DNA of 64,000 nucleotides from Bryobacter sp. (GCA_022843625.1 JALHNH010000007.1:62001-126000); one strand, 5' to 3'; counted from the stretch's first letter, positions 1-10,122 are shown. The notes: generated by a model from the letters alone, not told the origin. Translations and numbers: made by a program.

Positions 1-3000
1 ATAATACAAAGCCTGTCGGCAGTAATAATAGTTCTCATTCTGATCGGCTGTACACCCCCATTGCGGGGGGCACCATCACGATCTCTGGTAATCACGGGCG
101 CAAATCGAACAATTAAGTCGATACCTCCTGGAACATCGGGTTGGAGCACACTGGGGTCATACCGGCTTGAAGGCCGTTTTACTCTGAACACCGCATCTAC
201 CGGCCAGCAACCGGTATTCCGGTTCGCTAACGATTTTGGGGTGCTGCTGGATAGCGGGGGTAATATCTTCGCTTTGCTGCGCGGCACCAGCGGTGGTGGA
301 TTTTGTCCCTTAAACGGAGCCAGGGAAATCCGCTTTCGTCTACGCCGCGATATCTCAGTTTCCAAATATAGCTTTGAAGTCTGGGACGAGGTAAGCGGCA
401 GCTATTGCTCCTCCGAACAGACAGACCCGAACCCAACGGTTTATAACCTGAGCGGAGATTCATTTGCCATCGGATCGATATACGACCCGCTTTCGCCGGA
501 TATGGATATAGCCTTTATCCGCATCTATAGCGACCCGGGACAGCTATCGCAAAATCCACCACCACGCATCGCCACTTCACCTGGCAATTTGCTAAATCTG
601 GAACTTGAAAACAACTTGCAGGACACCAGCGGCAAGAGCTTGCACCTGGCCTTTACCTCAGGTAGCGCTCAATACCGGGCCACGGCCATTCTAGCTCCAA
701 GAATGCAGATCAACGTTCCATTGACGGGGCGGGCGGGTGATCCCGTTCGCCTGGAAGCCAACGGCTACACCAACGACGATACTCCGGGACTCAGCATAAG
801 CTGGTTACGAATGGATGGGCCCGCCGACGGAATATGGACAGATCGAACTGCATCCAGCATTTCCTTTACACCCACTCTGCCAGGTGAATACTCTTTGCGG
901 GCCGTGGGAATTACCGAAGCCGGCTTGAGCGTAAACAGCGACTTTAAGTTAGGCTCTGTACTCACAGACCGCAATGGTGTGGTGGTGGTGCAGGATGCAA
1001 GTATCAATCAGTTGCTGGGGCCGATGATACGGCATGGGGCCAATCCCTGGAACTGGCACGATGACCGAGCCATCGTGGCAGCTCAATATCAACTCGACCA
1101 ACTATATGGAACCAACGGCGCGCCAGCCTTCTGGAGCAACGCGCCCTGGCAGACGAATCTGGGCGGCACGTTAACTCTAGTCAAAGGTAGTGCGACGATC
1201 ACAGGTAACGGCACGCAGTTCCAAAGGGACTTCTGTGGTGGGGTAGGCAACACCAGCCCGACCTCTACTTATTCGCAGATTTATATTAAATATAATTCAG
1301 CGGAGTATCCAGGCACACAAGGATTGGCTCGCTATAACGTAGTTCGCTGCGACTCTCAGACCAGCATGATTGTAAATGCGGGCTGGGCCCACGCGAACGG
1401 AACCCAAACCGGGATCCAGTATGCGAGAGCCGATGGGTCGCTAGCCGGGTGGTGGACAAACTCCAACACACCTGGAAACTACTACGACAACGTTTTGGCA
1501 TTCTATACGCTCTATTACCGCACCGGGCTGACCAAGTACCGGGATGCTGCCCGGACCCTGGCCCGTAATTGGTGGTACGGACCTTTCTATGACCGGGGCA
1601 AAAACTATGACACGCTTTCGATGGGTGGCAATTTTATCTCTGCCGGCCCGGCCCGCGGCCAATCGATCACGGGTTTGTTTCTGTGGGCTCTCGAAACTGG
1701 CGAGGATATCTGGCCCGGTATGAACTATGTGCTGACGTATCAGAAAGGCGTGGGCTATGACTTCGCATTGTCGCGAAACTGGGTCACCCAGATTGGCGAC
1801 CTTCGTGAGCAGGGTTTCATCACCGCCGCCTACGCGCTGGCGGCACGATATCATCCCGACGGCACAACGCGCACGCAGTATCGCAACATCCTCAAGCAGT
1901 ACATCAACCAACTCTGGGCGCCGCTGCAGTTGCCCACCGGAGAATGGACCAACACCAGCCCTCAGAACGCTACCTATGCTGGCGCGAGTTCTGTGACGGT
2001 GAACAACGGGTCCAACGTGATTACACTCAACGGCGGCACCTGGAGCGCCGGAACCTTCTGCAACGGCAATTTCAGCCCTTGCGATTACAAAGCCTGGATC
2101 TGGTTCTTCAGTTCTAGAAACAATGCCGAGATGCCAGGCAAGACGAACGCGGATCTCGGCGGTGAGACAGTTTATTACCGCGTGACAAACGTCACCTCGC
2201 CCACTACGGCGACACTGGATCGGCCTTATGTTGGAAGCAATGGCGCTAAAGGTGCCATCGTCTCGTCAATTGTCGGCTTCGGCACTCAGCCCTTTATGAT
2301 GGCGCTGACGGCCGGTGTATTCGGCACTTATGTGTACGACACGCTGCAATTCTATGGTGATACGGCGGAGGCTAACAAAGCGCGGCAGTTCACAATCGAC
2401 AGTGTGAACTGGCTGGCAACCGAATCGGCCTACCGCTCCAGCAGCCATTACCTCTACGGTGCCAGCTCGTTCCTAAACTGTGTCGACAATCCTACCTCAC
2501 CAGGATGCGATGGCGGTTCGGTACTCAACGGGGAAGGCACTCGGGGGATTACAGCAGCGTACCTCTTTACGGGCTCGGATCTCACACGAAGCCAGGGCGA
2601 CGATCTATACTCTGCCATCTGGTGCAAACAACCGGGCGGCTGGAGGTGCTCTGAGCCCGGCTTTACCGGAAGCTACGGTTTTTACATTGACGATCCACCG
2701 GCGGGATTTATGCTAAACCGGGCCGATCCGCTCACGAACAAATGGTTCGGCTTCTTTTTCGGCTATGGGTTTAGCTCAAGCTGGCCTGCAGCACGAGTGG
2801 GAGGGTTACAACCGAAGCAACAAAATACGGCCAGCGTGCAACCAGACTTCACGGCTGTCCCCAATACGACTCTAATCCGGGTGACGTCGCTCTATCCGGA
2901 TGGTTCGTTTGCGCAGGGGGAGTGTACGAGCTCGCCATGTAGCATCAATGTGACGACCAACTGGGGTAACCCGATCATTCGTTACGAATACTTCAACGAA

Positions 3001-3051
3001 CAGGATCGGTTGCTCGAAATCGGCGCGTGGTTCCCACTGGTGGTGGACTAA
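1..3051 (+). CDS. Large exported lipoprotein of unknown function, 5' end outside window
   Basis: The frame is open from base 1. Its first residues read as a lipoprotein signal: hydrophobic LSAVIIVLILIGC ends in a lipobox with Cys at codon 17 (bases 49-51). The start codon is therefore upstream of the window, and a TTG at 61 would wrongly remove the signal. The mature protein has about 1000 residues. The N-terminal third is beta-rich and looks like a lectin- or LamG-like plus Ig-like segment. The middle, from about residue 340, has many Trp/Tyr-rich helices and resembles an alpha/alpha-barrel carbohydrate-active fold, but I recognise no catalytic motif. It ends in a Cys-rich tail and is followed by a strong hairpin. 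Its place beside polysaccharide genes suggests an outer-surface or periplasmic glycan-related role, which is inference. Confidence 0.8.
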   Translation: MIQSLSAVIIVLILIGCTPPLRGAPSRSLVITGANRTIKSIPPGTSGWSTLGSYRLEGRFTLNTASTGQQPVFRFANDFGVLLDSGGNIFALLRGTSGGGFCPLNGAREIRFRLRRDISVSKYSFEVWDEVSGSYCSSEQTDPNPTVYNLSGDSFAIGSIYDPLSPDMDIAFIRIYSDPGQLSQNPPPRIATSPGNLLNLELENNLQDTSGKSLHLAFTSGSAQYRATAILAPRMQINVPLTGRAGDPVRLEANGYTNDDTPGLSISWLRMDGPADGIWTDRTASSISFTPTLPGEYSLRAVGITEAGLSVNSDFKLGSVLTDRNGVVVVQDASINQLLGPMIRHGANPWNWHDDRAIVAAQYQLDQLYGTNGAPAFWSNAPWQTNLGGTLTLVKGSATITGNGTQFQRDFCGGVGNTSPTSTYSQIYIKYNSAEYPGTQGLARYNVVRCDSQTSMIVNAGWAHANGTQTGIQYARADGSLAGWWTNSNTPGNYYDNVLAFYTLYYRTGLTKYRDAARTLARNWWYGPFYDRGKNYDTLSMGGNFISAGPARGQSITGLFLWALETGEDIWPGMNYVLTYQKGVGYDFALSRNWVTQIGDLREQGFITAAYALAARYHPDGTTRTQYRNILKQYINQLWAPLQLPTGEWTNTSPQNATYAGASSVTVNNGSNVITLNGGTWSAGTFCNGNFSPCDYKAWIWFFSSRNNAEMPGKTNADLGGETVYYRVTNVTSPTTATLDRPYVGSNGAKGAIVSSIVGFGTQPFMMALTAGVFGTYVYDTLQFYGDTAEANKARQFTIDSVNWLATESAYRSSSHYLYGASSFLNCVDNPTSPGCDGGSVLNGEGTRGITAAYLFTGSDLTRSQGDDLYSAIWCKQPGGWRCSEPGFTGSYGFYIDDPPAGFMLNRADPLTNKWFGFFFGYGFSSSWPAARVGGLQPKQQNTASVQPDFTAVPNTTLIRVTSLYPDGSFAQGECTSSPCSINVTTNWGNPIIRYEYFNEQDRLLEIGAWFPLVVD

Positions 3052-3058
3052 ACCACCG

Positions 3059-3093
3059 GAACGGCCCCGGTGTATCGCGCACCGGGGCCGTTC
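3059..3093 (+). terminator. Hairpin after the lipoprotein gene
   Basis: A perfect 14-bp stem (3059-3072 with 3080-3093) encloses a 7-nt loop and begins 8 nt after the stop codon. The following bases (TGTCTTC) are only weakly T-rich, so this could be an intrinsic terminator or an mRNA-protecting stem. Confidence 0.7.
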
Positions 3094-3125
3094 TGTCTTC
3101 GATAGCATGTTATATTACGTGAGCT

Positions 3126-5171
3126 TTGGATACTTTTGTTCAACTTCTGGGACTGCTGACCGCAGTCTTGATTTTCCCCCTGGTGATCTGGGTGCCTGGA
3201 TGGCTGTTGGCTAAAAGCTGCAACGTACTGGACTTTGACCAACTTCCGCTCACAAGCCGTCTAGCCCTTCCTTTGCTGCTGTCCATGGCGCTAAGCCCCG
3301 TGCTTGTTTATCTGGCGGCGCGCTATCTGGGGTCGCAAGGTGTATGGGCGATTTACTCGCTGATCTGGGTGCTGGCCACCCTAACTCTCCTTCGTCAATG
3401 GCGCGATTTTGCCGATGGAATCCAGGTTTTATGGAAAGACCACTGGAGGGGCGCGATCATCCTGCTGGCCTGGATCGTTGGGTGCTCGCTGGCCGTGATC
3501 GATCTGATTCTGCCCGACGATATCTGGCGCAATTTGAACATCATGGATTCAGTGGCGCATGTAGCTTTTACGGATTCTATAACCCGAACCGGTGTCCCTC
3601 CCGCAAATCCATTCACGTATCCGGGTGAGCCGATTCGACTTTTTTACTACTACTACTGGTATTTGATTTGCAGCCTTGTGGACCAAGTGGGAGGTGCCTG
3701 GATTCCTGCCCGGGCGGCGGTGCAGGCTGGGTCGATTTATGTTGGGCTTGCAATTGCAGCATTGATCGTAGTTTTCACCAACCTGTTGCAGGGAAGAACA
3801 TGGTTTCCTGGCGGTGCTCGCCAAAACGCGAAGTTCGGCTGGATTTTGCTAGCCGTTACCGGTTTAGACCTGATTCCCTGGACCTTTCTGCACTTGATCC
3901 ATAGATTCTTCCATTTGGGACCTGGCGGAGGCGTGAGTCTGGAACACTGGAACGAACAGGTAACTGCCTGGATGGGGGCCGTTGTAATGTCGCCTCACCA
4001 TCCCGCCGCGCTGGTAATGGGCTTTACGGCAATTCTTTTGCTGGTGCGTCTGTGTGATGGTGGCTTGACGGGGTGGCGATGGTGGATGAATGTGGCGCTC
4101 ATTGGATTGGCGATGTCTTCAGCGGCGGGAGTTTCCTTGTATGTCACGATGGCTCTTGGTTTAGGTCTTGGAATCTGGGCAGCGTGGATGTTGAGAGACG
4201 CTGCCCAGCGTCGCAGTCTGTTGGGGTTGGTGGTGGCTGGAGCGCTGGCGCTGGTTCTATATGCGCCGTTTGCCCTCGAGCTTCGCTCCAGCTCGAAACT
4301 CGAAAGCCTTCCACTGCAACTGTCGGTACGAGCCTTTGAAGTAACCGATTATTGGCTCCCGTCCATAGTTAAGGTCTTAAAGCAGTGGTCTGCATCCCGT
4401 TACTTGCTTAGGCTGTTGTTCTTGCCGCTCAATTACTTTCTGGAGTTCGGGTATTTTGCGGCAGCAGCACTTTTATACTGGGTTTGGCGGCGGAAACTAA
4501 CACCAAAACTCGATTCAGTGGAAAAGCTGCTGATATCAATTGCGGTGTCATCGTTTACAGTCTGTACTTTTTTAAGCTCAACTTTCAAATGGAATGACCT
4601 GGGGTGGAGGGCTTTCCTGGTGGCCCAGTTTGTTCTCCTGCTTTGGGCAATACCGGTTACGAACTGGATTTGGACGAGAACGCCAGAAACGAAAAAGTGG
4701 CGCAGTGCATTGCTGTTTCTACTAATAACGGGCATTGCCGGGACAACCGTAGAGATGATCAACTTCAGGCTGCGAAATATAGACCAGGTTGGGCCGCAAG
4801 GCGTCGCCACTTATGAAGCTTACCGATGGGTTGATAAGAACACTACAGCGGAAACGATTGTTGCGTTTAATCCCAACTCGACAATCGACTATTTCAACTC
4901 GCTTTACGGCAACCGCCAGACGGTTTCTGCCGGGCGCCTATACGGTACACATTTCGCTGTGGGCGAAATGGGAGTAAAAACCCTTGAGGACTGTTTGCAG
5001 TTTTTTAGTGGCAAGCTTACAGAAGCGCAACGCAACGCCTTTCTCGAGAACTATAAAGTGGGTGTGATCGTGGTAGTGCCAGCCGACCCAATTTGGGCCG
5101 ACAAAGAGTCCTGGATATGGAGACAGAAGCCAGATTATGCCAACGCCGGAGCTCGGGTGTTCAGGCGCTAA
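3126..5171 (+). CDS. Polytopic membrane protein, GT-C / YYY-motif (DUF2298-like) type
   Basis: This 681-residue protein has about 12 or more hydrophobic segments spread over its length. A run of four tyrosines (Y174-Y177, FYYYYWY) follows an extracytoplasmic-looking stretch with DxA-type acidic residues. This resembles the Tyr-rich signature of the DUF2298/Chlor_Arch_YYY family of GT-C-fold membrane proteins. The C-terminal 130 residues form a soluble domain with no family I know. The start is a TTG at 3126 with no clear ribosome site. The last 11 bases overlap the 3' end of the convergent epimerase gene. Handling of lipid-linked sugars is a reasonable guess from fold and neighbours. The family call is moderate. 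Confidence 0.6.
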   Translation: MDTFVQLLGLLTAVLIFPLVIWVPGWLLAKSCNVLDFDQLPLTSRLALPLLLSMALSPVLVYLAARYLGSQGVWAIYSLIWVLATLTLLRQWRDFADGIQVLWKDHWRGAIILLAWIVGCSLAVIDLILPDDIWRNLNIMDSVAHVAFTDSITRTGVPPANPFTYPGEPIRLFYYYYWYLICSLVDQVGGAWIPARAAVQAGSIYVGLAIAALIVVFTNLLQGRTWFPGGARQNAKFGWILLAVTGLDLIPWTFLHLIHRFFHLGPGGGVSLEHWNEQVTAWMGAVVMSPHHPAALVMGFTAILLLVRLCDGGLTGWRWWMNVALIGLAMSSAAGVSLYVTMALGLGLGIWAAWMLRDAAQRRSLLGLVVAGALALVLYAPFALELRSSSKLESLPLQLSVRAFEVTDYWLPSIVKVLKQWSASRYLLRLLFLPLNYFLEFGYFAAAALLYWVWRRKLTPKLDSVEKLLISIAVSSFTVCTFLSSTFKWNDLGWRAFLVAQFVLLLWAIPVTNWIWTRTPETKKWRSALLFLLITGIAGTTVEMINFRLRNIDQVGPQGVATYEAYRWVDKNTTAETIVAFNPNSTIDYFNSLYGNRQTVSAGRLYGTHFAVGEMGVKTLEDCLQFFSGKLTEAQRNAFLENYKVGVIVVVPADPIWADKESWIWRQKPDYANAGARVFRR

Positions 5172-6189
5172 GGCGGAGATCGCCCGCTGGGATGGGCGGC
5201 AAATTTGCAAGAACGGCTTGCTTGTAGAACTCATCGGGGTCCGATACCGGTTGCCAACCCAGGAGCTTTTTCGCCAGCGAGCAATCGATAGGGGCAGACA
5301 TGGAAAGACTCGCAGGATCGCGCAACGAGGCGCATTCCGCAGACCGTCCGCGAATGCACCGCTTGGCGGCATAAAGAAGAATCTCACGCAATTGAATGCG
5401 CCAGACAGCGCGGGGGTGAAACTGAAAGTTGCGCAAAGAATGCCTGGCTATAAATTCCAAATACTGGCGGGCTGTGGGGCGCACATCTCCAGCAAGATTG
5501 AAAGACAGGCCTTCGATTTCCGGGGTAATCATCGCGTGGAACAAGGCACTGGCTACATCTTGAACCAGCACAAATGGCAAAGGGGAAGTGCCGCTTCCGT
5601 AGCCGAAGACATGGATATCCGAGACGATGTCGCCGAGAGCGCCATGGAGTACTCGAGAACCAGGGCCGACCACAACACCCGGGCGGACAATTACAACAGG
5701 AAGCTTCTTGCTGGAATGAAGTTTGAGCAGAGCGCGTTCGGCCTCGATTTTGCCGCGGCCGTATAGACTGCGCTCTTCGGGCGAGGAATCGGGGCCCTCT
5801 TTCTCGGTAACGCTTCGCGAGCCGCCCAGATAGAGGGCTGAAATCGAGCTTGTATAAATCAGGCGTCGAACGGAATGGGCGAGACAGGATTCGGCTATGG
5901 CTCTGGCTCCACCCACTACTTCGTTGGAAAAACTCTCCCAATCCGGCCCACCGCCAAAAGGCATTGTGAGATCGAAGACAAAGTCGGCACCTGCAATGGC
6001 CTCATGGATGAGATCATGTTGAGTCACGCTCGCCGAGCGATAGGAAAGCATGCTGTTAGTGCTCTTGCGAGAAGCCGCCGAGCGGCTCACCACCGTGACA
6101 CGGTAACCCCGCTCCAGCAGCAAACGGGTCAACTGAGAGCCGATAAATCCGGCTCCTCCAAACAGTACTGCATGAATGGCTTCAGACAT
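5161..6189 (-). CDS. NAD-dependent epimerase/dehydratase (extended SDR)
   Basis: The product starts MSEAIHAVLFGGAGFIGS. It has a Rossmann GGAGFIG nucleotide-binding motif, an acidic-to-basic turn after beta-2 (VVSRS), a TSSISALY strand and the catalytic pair YGRGK (YxxxK). About 342 residues is normal for nucleotide-sugar epimerases. I prefer the ATG at 6189 to an upstream one at 6222 because the nucleotide-binding strand then begins directly and the gene overlaps the preceding dehydrogenase by 8 bp, which suggests translational coupling. It probably modifies a nucleotide sugar for the polysaccharide. The substrate cannot be read from sequence. Confidence 0.85.
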   Translation of the reverse strand: MSEAIHAVLFGGAGFIGSQLTRLLLERGYRVTVVSRSAASRKSTNSMLSYRSASVTQHDLIHEAIAGADFVFDLTMPFGGGPDWESFSNEVVGGARAIAESCLAHSVRRLIYTSSISALYLGGSRSVTEKEGPDSSPEERSLYGRGKIEAERALLKLHSSKKLPVVIVRPGVVVGPGSRVLHGALGDIVSDIHVFGYGSGTSPLPFVLVQDVASALFHAMITPEIEGLSFNLAGDVRPTARQYLEFIARHSLRNFQFHPRAVWRIQLREILLYAAKRCIRGRSAECASLRDPASLSMSAPIDCSLAKKLLGWQPVSDPDEFYKQAVLANLPPIPAGDLRLSA

Positions 6190-7291
6190 GCGGGGCCCCC
6201 TTCCGGTCTGTCTGGCTTGCACTTGCCCACATCAGCTCACAAGCTTCAATGACAGCCGTGGCGTGACTGGCGCTGGCGATCGGCGGACGATTCTGCGCTA
6301 AAGCCTGATAAAAATTGAGCAAAGAAGCGTGAACCGACACATCCTGAGCAAGAAATGGCTTTCGCAGCCCGGCAGTTCCAAGAAGGTTGCCACCCAAATT
6401 TTTCGTTGCCTGGGCAAGAGTCGAAGCAGAAACCGCCAGCGTATCGACTAAATCATGAAGGCGCAGATAGGGGCGTTTTAAATGCACGCGCAGAATATCG
6501 CGAGAGAGATCTAAATAAGCTTCGCCATCCTGCCCAAGAACACGAACAGAGAGGCTATGGTTTTGAGAACCGAAGCGGATCTGAAGATTGGCGCAGCCCC
6601 TTTCGCAATCCATGGAACTCATCCAGTCCTGGAAAAAGATCTGTCCGTTTGACAAGGTCAGTGGCGAGTAGGTTGCTGTCGAAGCCTGCGTGACCGCGCC
6701 TAGTAAATGACAAATGATGGAAAGCGGATGAGGGCCCCACTCCAGGAGAATATTTCTGGGCTCCCGAAACATCCAGTGGGTATGCGGAGGGCTGGATAGA
6801 GCGGGCATCGAAATCGCGAATTGGACAGATACGTGTTCAATCGCTCCCAGCTCACGACGGCGGATGCACTCCATAAAGCGCTGAAAAACCGGCGTGAACA
6901 GATAATTGTGATTCACACCGAGGTGGCAACCCGATTCGCTCGCCAGAGTGGACAACTGATGGCATTCAGCCGGGTATAGGGCAAAGGGTTTTTCAACGAG
7001 GACGTGTGCGCCCGCACGCAGACATTGAGCGGCCGGAGCGGCATGGGCGGCAGGCGGGAGCAAGACGTGAACGACATCTGGCCGGGCCGGGGCGAGGAGG
7101 GAATCGAGCGTATCGAAGACTTGAGGAATTCCGTGCTCGGCAGCAAATGCTTCTGCCTTGGGACGATCGATATCACAGACGGCAATCACCTCAAGACCAG
7201 GAAGGAGCCTGAGGGCAGTGACGTGAGGGGTAGCGATTCCACCTGTGCCGAGAAGTGCAACTTTGAGTTTGGATTGCCCTGGAGAATACAT
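6182..7291 (-). CDS. Gfo/Idh/MocA-family sugar oxidoreductase
   Basis: The 369-residue product has an N-terminal Rossmann fold (ALLGTGGIATPH) and the EKP motif (HVLVEKPFAL) holding the family's catalytic Lys, followed by a C-terminal alpha/beta domain with a GVNHNYLF segment. Members oxidise or reduce sugar carbons with NAD(P), often on nucleotide sugars. It is the first gene of a two-gene minus-strand unit with the epimerase, so the two enzymes probably act in sequence on one sugar precursor. Length is typical and no key residue appears missing. Confidence 0.85.
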   Translation of the reverse strand: MYSPGQSKLKVALLGTGGIATPHVTALRLLPGLEVIAVCDIDRPKAEAFAAEHGIPQVFDTLDSLLAPARPDVVHVLLPPAAHAAPAAQCLRAGAHVLVEKPFALYPAECHQLSTLASESGCHLGVNHNYLFTPVFQRFMECIRRRELGAIEHVSVQFAISMPALSSPPHTHWMFREPRNILLEWGPHPLSIICHLLGAVTQASTATYSPLTLSNGQIFFQDWMSSMDCERGCANLQIRFGSQNHSLSVRVLGQDGEAYLDLSRDILRVHLKRPYLRLHDLVDTLAVSASTLAQATKNLGGNLLGTAGLRKPFLAQDVSVHASLLNFYQALAQNRPPIASASHATAVIEACELMWASASQTDRKGAPHV

Positions 7292-7386
7292 TATGGGTTT
7301 ATAAATCGGAAGGCTGCCGGAAAAGTTGGAGCTCTGACAATCGTGACATTCATGGAGCTAGCAAGTCAATGCGAATGCCCACCGGG

Positions 7387-8577
7387 CTATGAAGCTGGAC
7401 GGACGAAATCCCTGGGAGGGCTAAGGATTTCGTTGAAAAGATTCTCGTAATATTTCACCACCTGACCGGTAGAAAATTCGGCAATCATTCGCAGGCGCGC
7501 GCTCTCGCCCAGGCGCATTCTGAGAGGCTCATCGTTGACAAGCCGCAACAGGGCTGCGGCGATGGAATCTTCGTTGCCCAACTCAGTGACTAAGCCATTC
7601 TCCTCATGAGCGATCAACTGTGTATTAGCGGGTATGTCGCTTACTACGGCCGGCAGGCCGGCTGCCATGGCTTCAATCAGGGAACAAGACAGCCCTTCCA
7701 CTTCAGAAACAAGAGTGGTCAGGTCGGAGAGTTGTAGCCATTCCAGGACTCCGCTCATAGGAAGGCGGCCGGTTAAGACTACGTTACGCTTCAATCCCAA
7801 TTCATCCACCAGGGCATGAATCTGTTCTCTCAACGGCCCATCGCCCAAGATCGCGAGAATGGTATCAGGCCTCTGAGCGATTACTTTCTGGAATGCACCC
7901 AGCATGGACGGGATCTTCTTTGGATAATCCAGCCGGCCGACGAAAACAATAACAGGTGCCTCAATGGGCACACCAAGCTGAATGCGCTTTTCGATCTTTT
8001 CAGCCGGACTACAGGGTTTGAATTCATTGGTGTCGACCGGATTTGGCATCCAGCTGACCTTAGTCAAATCGAAGCCCACCTGCCGGCATTCTTCCAACAT
8101 GCCCGAATTCAGAATCAGAATGCGATCTGCCCATTTGCGAAGCAAGAACAGTGAAAGTCGACCCGTCATGGACGAAGCCATTACTGCAACCAGACTGCTG
8201 CCAGAGAACTTCATGACAATCGCTTTCCCAAGCAGGCGGGCAACGAGGAGCCCAGTCAGGAGATGGATTCCCTGCATCAGGAAATAGGCGACCTGATAGT
8301 TCTTTCGCTCTGCCCACAAAGTCCAACCCACACCCAAAGCGAAAATATAGCCCCGGTACCGCACTGGCCAGCTTTCTCCGATCATTCGCACAGGGACACC
8401 GCATGAGTCAACCCAATCCCTTCCAGGGGGCATGGGAGGGCCTCCAGCGGTAATGATTTTGGCATGATGTCCATTGGCCATCATGCCTTGACTCACCCTT
8501 TGAGCTTCAATTTCAGATCCTCCAAGGACAGGCACGTACGAGTACGAAATCAACAAATAAGATAACTTGGAGCTCAC
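7387..8577 (-). CDS. Glycosyltransferase family 4 (GT-B)
   Basis: The 396-residue product has a GT4 N-terminal domain with the acceptor-side Gly-rich loop (VLGGSEIEAQR) and a C-terminal Rossmann domain with VFVGRLDYPKK. It also carries the nucleotide-sugar motif E-x7-E (SEVEGLSCSLIEAMAAGLP). It would move a sugar from a nucleotide donor to a growing lipid-linked glycan at the inner face of the membrane. It lies between the dehydrogenase and the O-antigen ligase-like gene on the same strand, with 95- and 74-bp gaps. Donor sugar unknown. Confidence 0.88.
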   Translation of the reverse strand: MSSKLSYLLISYSYVPVLGGSEIEAQRVSQGMMANGHHAKIITAGGPPMPPGRDWVDSCGVPVRMIGESWPVRYRGYIFALGVGWTLWAERKNYQVAYFLMQGIHLLTGLLVARLLGKAIVMKFSGSSLVAVMASSMTGRLSLFLLRKWADRILILNSGMLEECRQVGFDLTKVSWMPNPVDTNEFKPCSPAEKIEKRIQLGVPIEAPVIVFVGRLDYPKKIPSMLGAFQKVIAQRPDTILAILGDGPLREQIHALVDELGLKRNVVLTGRLPMSGVLEWLQLSDLTTLVSEVEGLSCSLIEAMAAGLPAVVSDIPANTQLIAHEENGLVTELGNEDSIAAALLRLVNDEPLRMRLGESARLRMIAEFSTGQVVKYYENLFNEILSPPRDFVRPAS

Positions 8578-8651
8578 AAATAGGCTTTCAGATTAACGAA
8601 CTTGATTTTCATTTTGGGGAAAGAGAGCGAGATAGCGATTCCGGTACGAAC

Positions 8652-9998
8652 TCAACGAATGCGAGCATCCTGGGGCAATTCACGCTCAGCCGCAATATAC
8701 AGCGCTACTGCAAAGCTGACCAAGACGGGGAAGTAGAGGCGATAGGCTAGCGTTAGGAAGAAGGCTGCCACTGAGAACATAACGATCGAGAGCATCAAGG
8801 CCAGGCTAATGATTTCAAGTTCTTTGTGACGATGCAGAATCGCTCTTCTACGTACACTTGCTGTCTTTCGCCAGCTGGCTATCAGGCTCATGGTGAAAAG
8901 CAGCAATGCAGGAAGGCCCGCCTCGCTTGAAATTTGGAGAAACGAACTATGGTTCATCATTCCACGGCCCATCCGGCCATTAGTTAAATCGCCCCCGACT
9001 ATCGCGTTTGAAAACTGTCCTGGACCGAGTCCGAAAATTGGGTTTTGTAACGTGGCAACCAACCCTCTTTTCATGAGTTCGGTTCGACCGAGCCTGGACT
9101 CAGAGGCTTCCGAACCCGTATTCTCATCGTTTGTCAGAGTGGCGAGGCGGTTAACAATGGTCGCTGGCGTAAACAGAAGCAGCAAAAAGAAAAGCATGGG
9201 CACGGCAAAAGCAAGCGCCGCACGTTGCCAGCCACGGCTGAAAAGCAGCACAACGATATAACCGGCCGCCATGGCAAGAACTGCGCCGCGGGAAGCGGTT
9301 TGCAGACAAACCATGAAGGCCCAACCCAGCACCCCGAGTAAAGCCCATCTCAAGATAGACGGAACCGAATGAATTTTGGAAGCAGCCCAAAGAAGAGGGG
9401 CAATCATTAACAACTGTGCGGCTAAATCATTGGAATTGCCGATTGTGACAATGGATTCCAGCTCAAGCCGCTCGCCTTGCTTGGACATGAACTCGGCGGT
9501 GAGGACGTTTAGAAAACCTGCCGCGCAAATGGAGTAAATTACTAAGCGCAGATCGCGATAGTTGTAAACCAGGCCGCTCAGAAAAAGTAGAAAGATGACT
9601 TGCGTGCGGAAGAAGCCGGACATGACGGGGAAAGAGCCTCCGGGCCATGCACTAAAGGGGATTACAATCACGAGCCAGGCAGAGAACAAGACATACCAAA
9701 TGATCGGGGAGTATTTGAAAGACCGTTTCAATCCACCCACGGCAATATAGCCGATCAGGGCAGGAATGCCGGTAACAACAGGAAGATAGAGTCCCAAATT
9801 GTAACGCATGAGCAAAATCTCATGGAGGAAGCTGAGCTGAACAAACAGATAGGCACAAGCGGCAATGAGCGCCAGGCGCTGGAAGGGATTACCGGGTTCG
9901 GGAGTCCACCGGGGTGCACTGGGAGTGGGGACTGGACTAGCAAAGCTCTGAAATGACGGTACCGGGCGGGCCGGTGGAGCGCTGATGCGACTGGGCAT
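8652..9998 (-). CDS. O-antigen ligase/polymerase-like membrane protein (Wzy/WaaL)
   Basis: The protein has about 10-12 membrane segments and a long periplasmic loop containing the conserved FGLGPGQF and MNHSSFLQISSEAGL stretches. Both are typical of the O-antigen ligase family (PF04932), including the NHS/H region used by WaaL and Wzy enzymes. It probably polymerises or ligates the polysaccharide on the outer face. The frame is open upstream to 10139, but that would overlap the divergent acyltransferase. The Met at 9998, followed by a Pro-rich cytoplasmic tail, is the more likely start. Wzy versus WaaL cannot be decided from sequence. Confidence 0.8.
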   Translation of the reverse strand: MPSRISAPPARPVPSFQSFASPVPTPSAPRWTPEPGNPFQRLALIAACAYLFVQLSFLHEILLMRYNLGLYLPVVTGIPALIGYIAVGGLKRSFKYSPIIWYVLFSAWLVIVIPFSAWPGGSFPVMSGFFRTQVIFLLFLSGLVYNYRDLRLVIYSICAAGFLNVLTAEFMSKQGERLELESIVTIGNSNDLAAQLLMIAPLLWAASKIHSVPSILRWALLGVLGWAFMVCLQTASRGAVLAMAAGYIVVLLFSRGWQRAALAFAVPMLFFLLLLFTPATIVNRLATLTNDENTGSEASESRLGRTELMKRGLVATLQNPIFGLGPGQFSNAIVGGDLTNGRMGRGMMNHSSFLQISSEAGLPALLLFTMSLIASWRKTASVRRRAILHRHKELEIISLALMLSIVMFSVAAFFLTLAYRLYFPVLVSFAVALYIAAERELPQDARIR

Positions 9999-10122
9999 TG
10001 GCTCCCGGAAACTGGCGGCGGAAGGTCTAAATTTGCTCAAGCATGCACCTCTTTCTAGGATCGCACGATCAAAGGAAAATCTGTATGGGGGGTATAATTC
10101 AAAGTTCAACGGATATGGATAC
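9999..10122. promoter_or_regulatory. Divergent intergenic region with a TATAAT box
   Basis: This 124-bp gap separates the ligase-like gene (minus) from the hexapeptide acyltransferase (plus). A perfect TATAAT occurs at 10093-10098, 24 nt before the plus-strand ATG at 10123. No good -35 is visible at the right distance. A plus-strand promoter is likely, while minus-strand signals are unclear. Confidence 0.4.

Noticed and set aside
61-3051. TTG at 61 as the start of the lipoprotein gene
   Set aside because: It would remove the hydrophobic signal and lipobox encoded by bases 1-51, which are in the same open frame.
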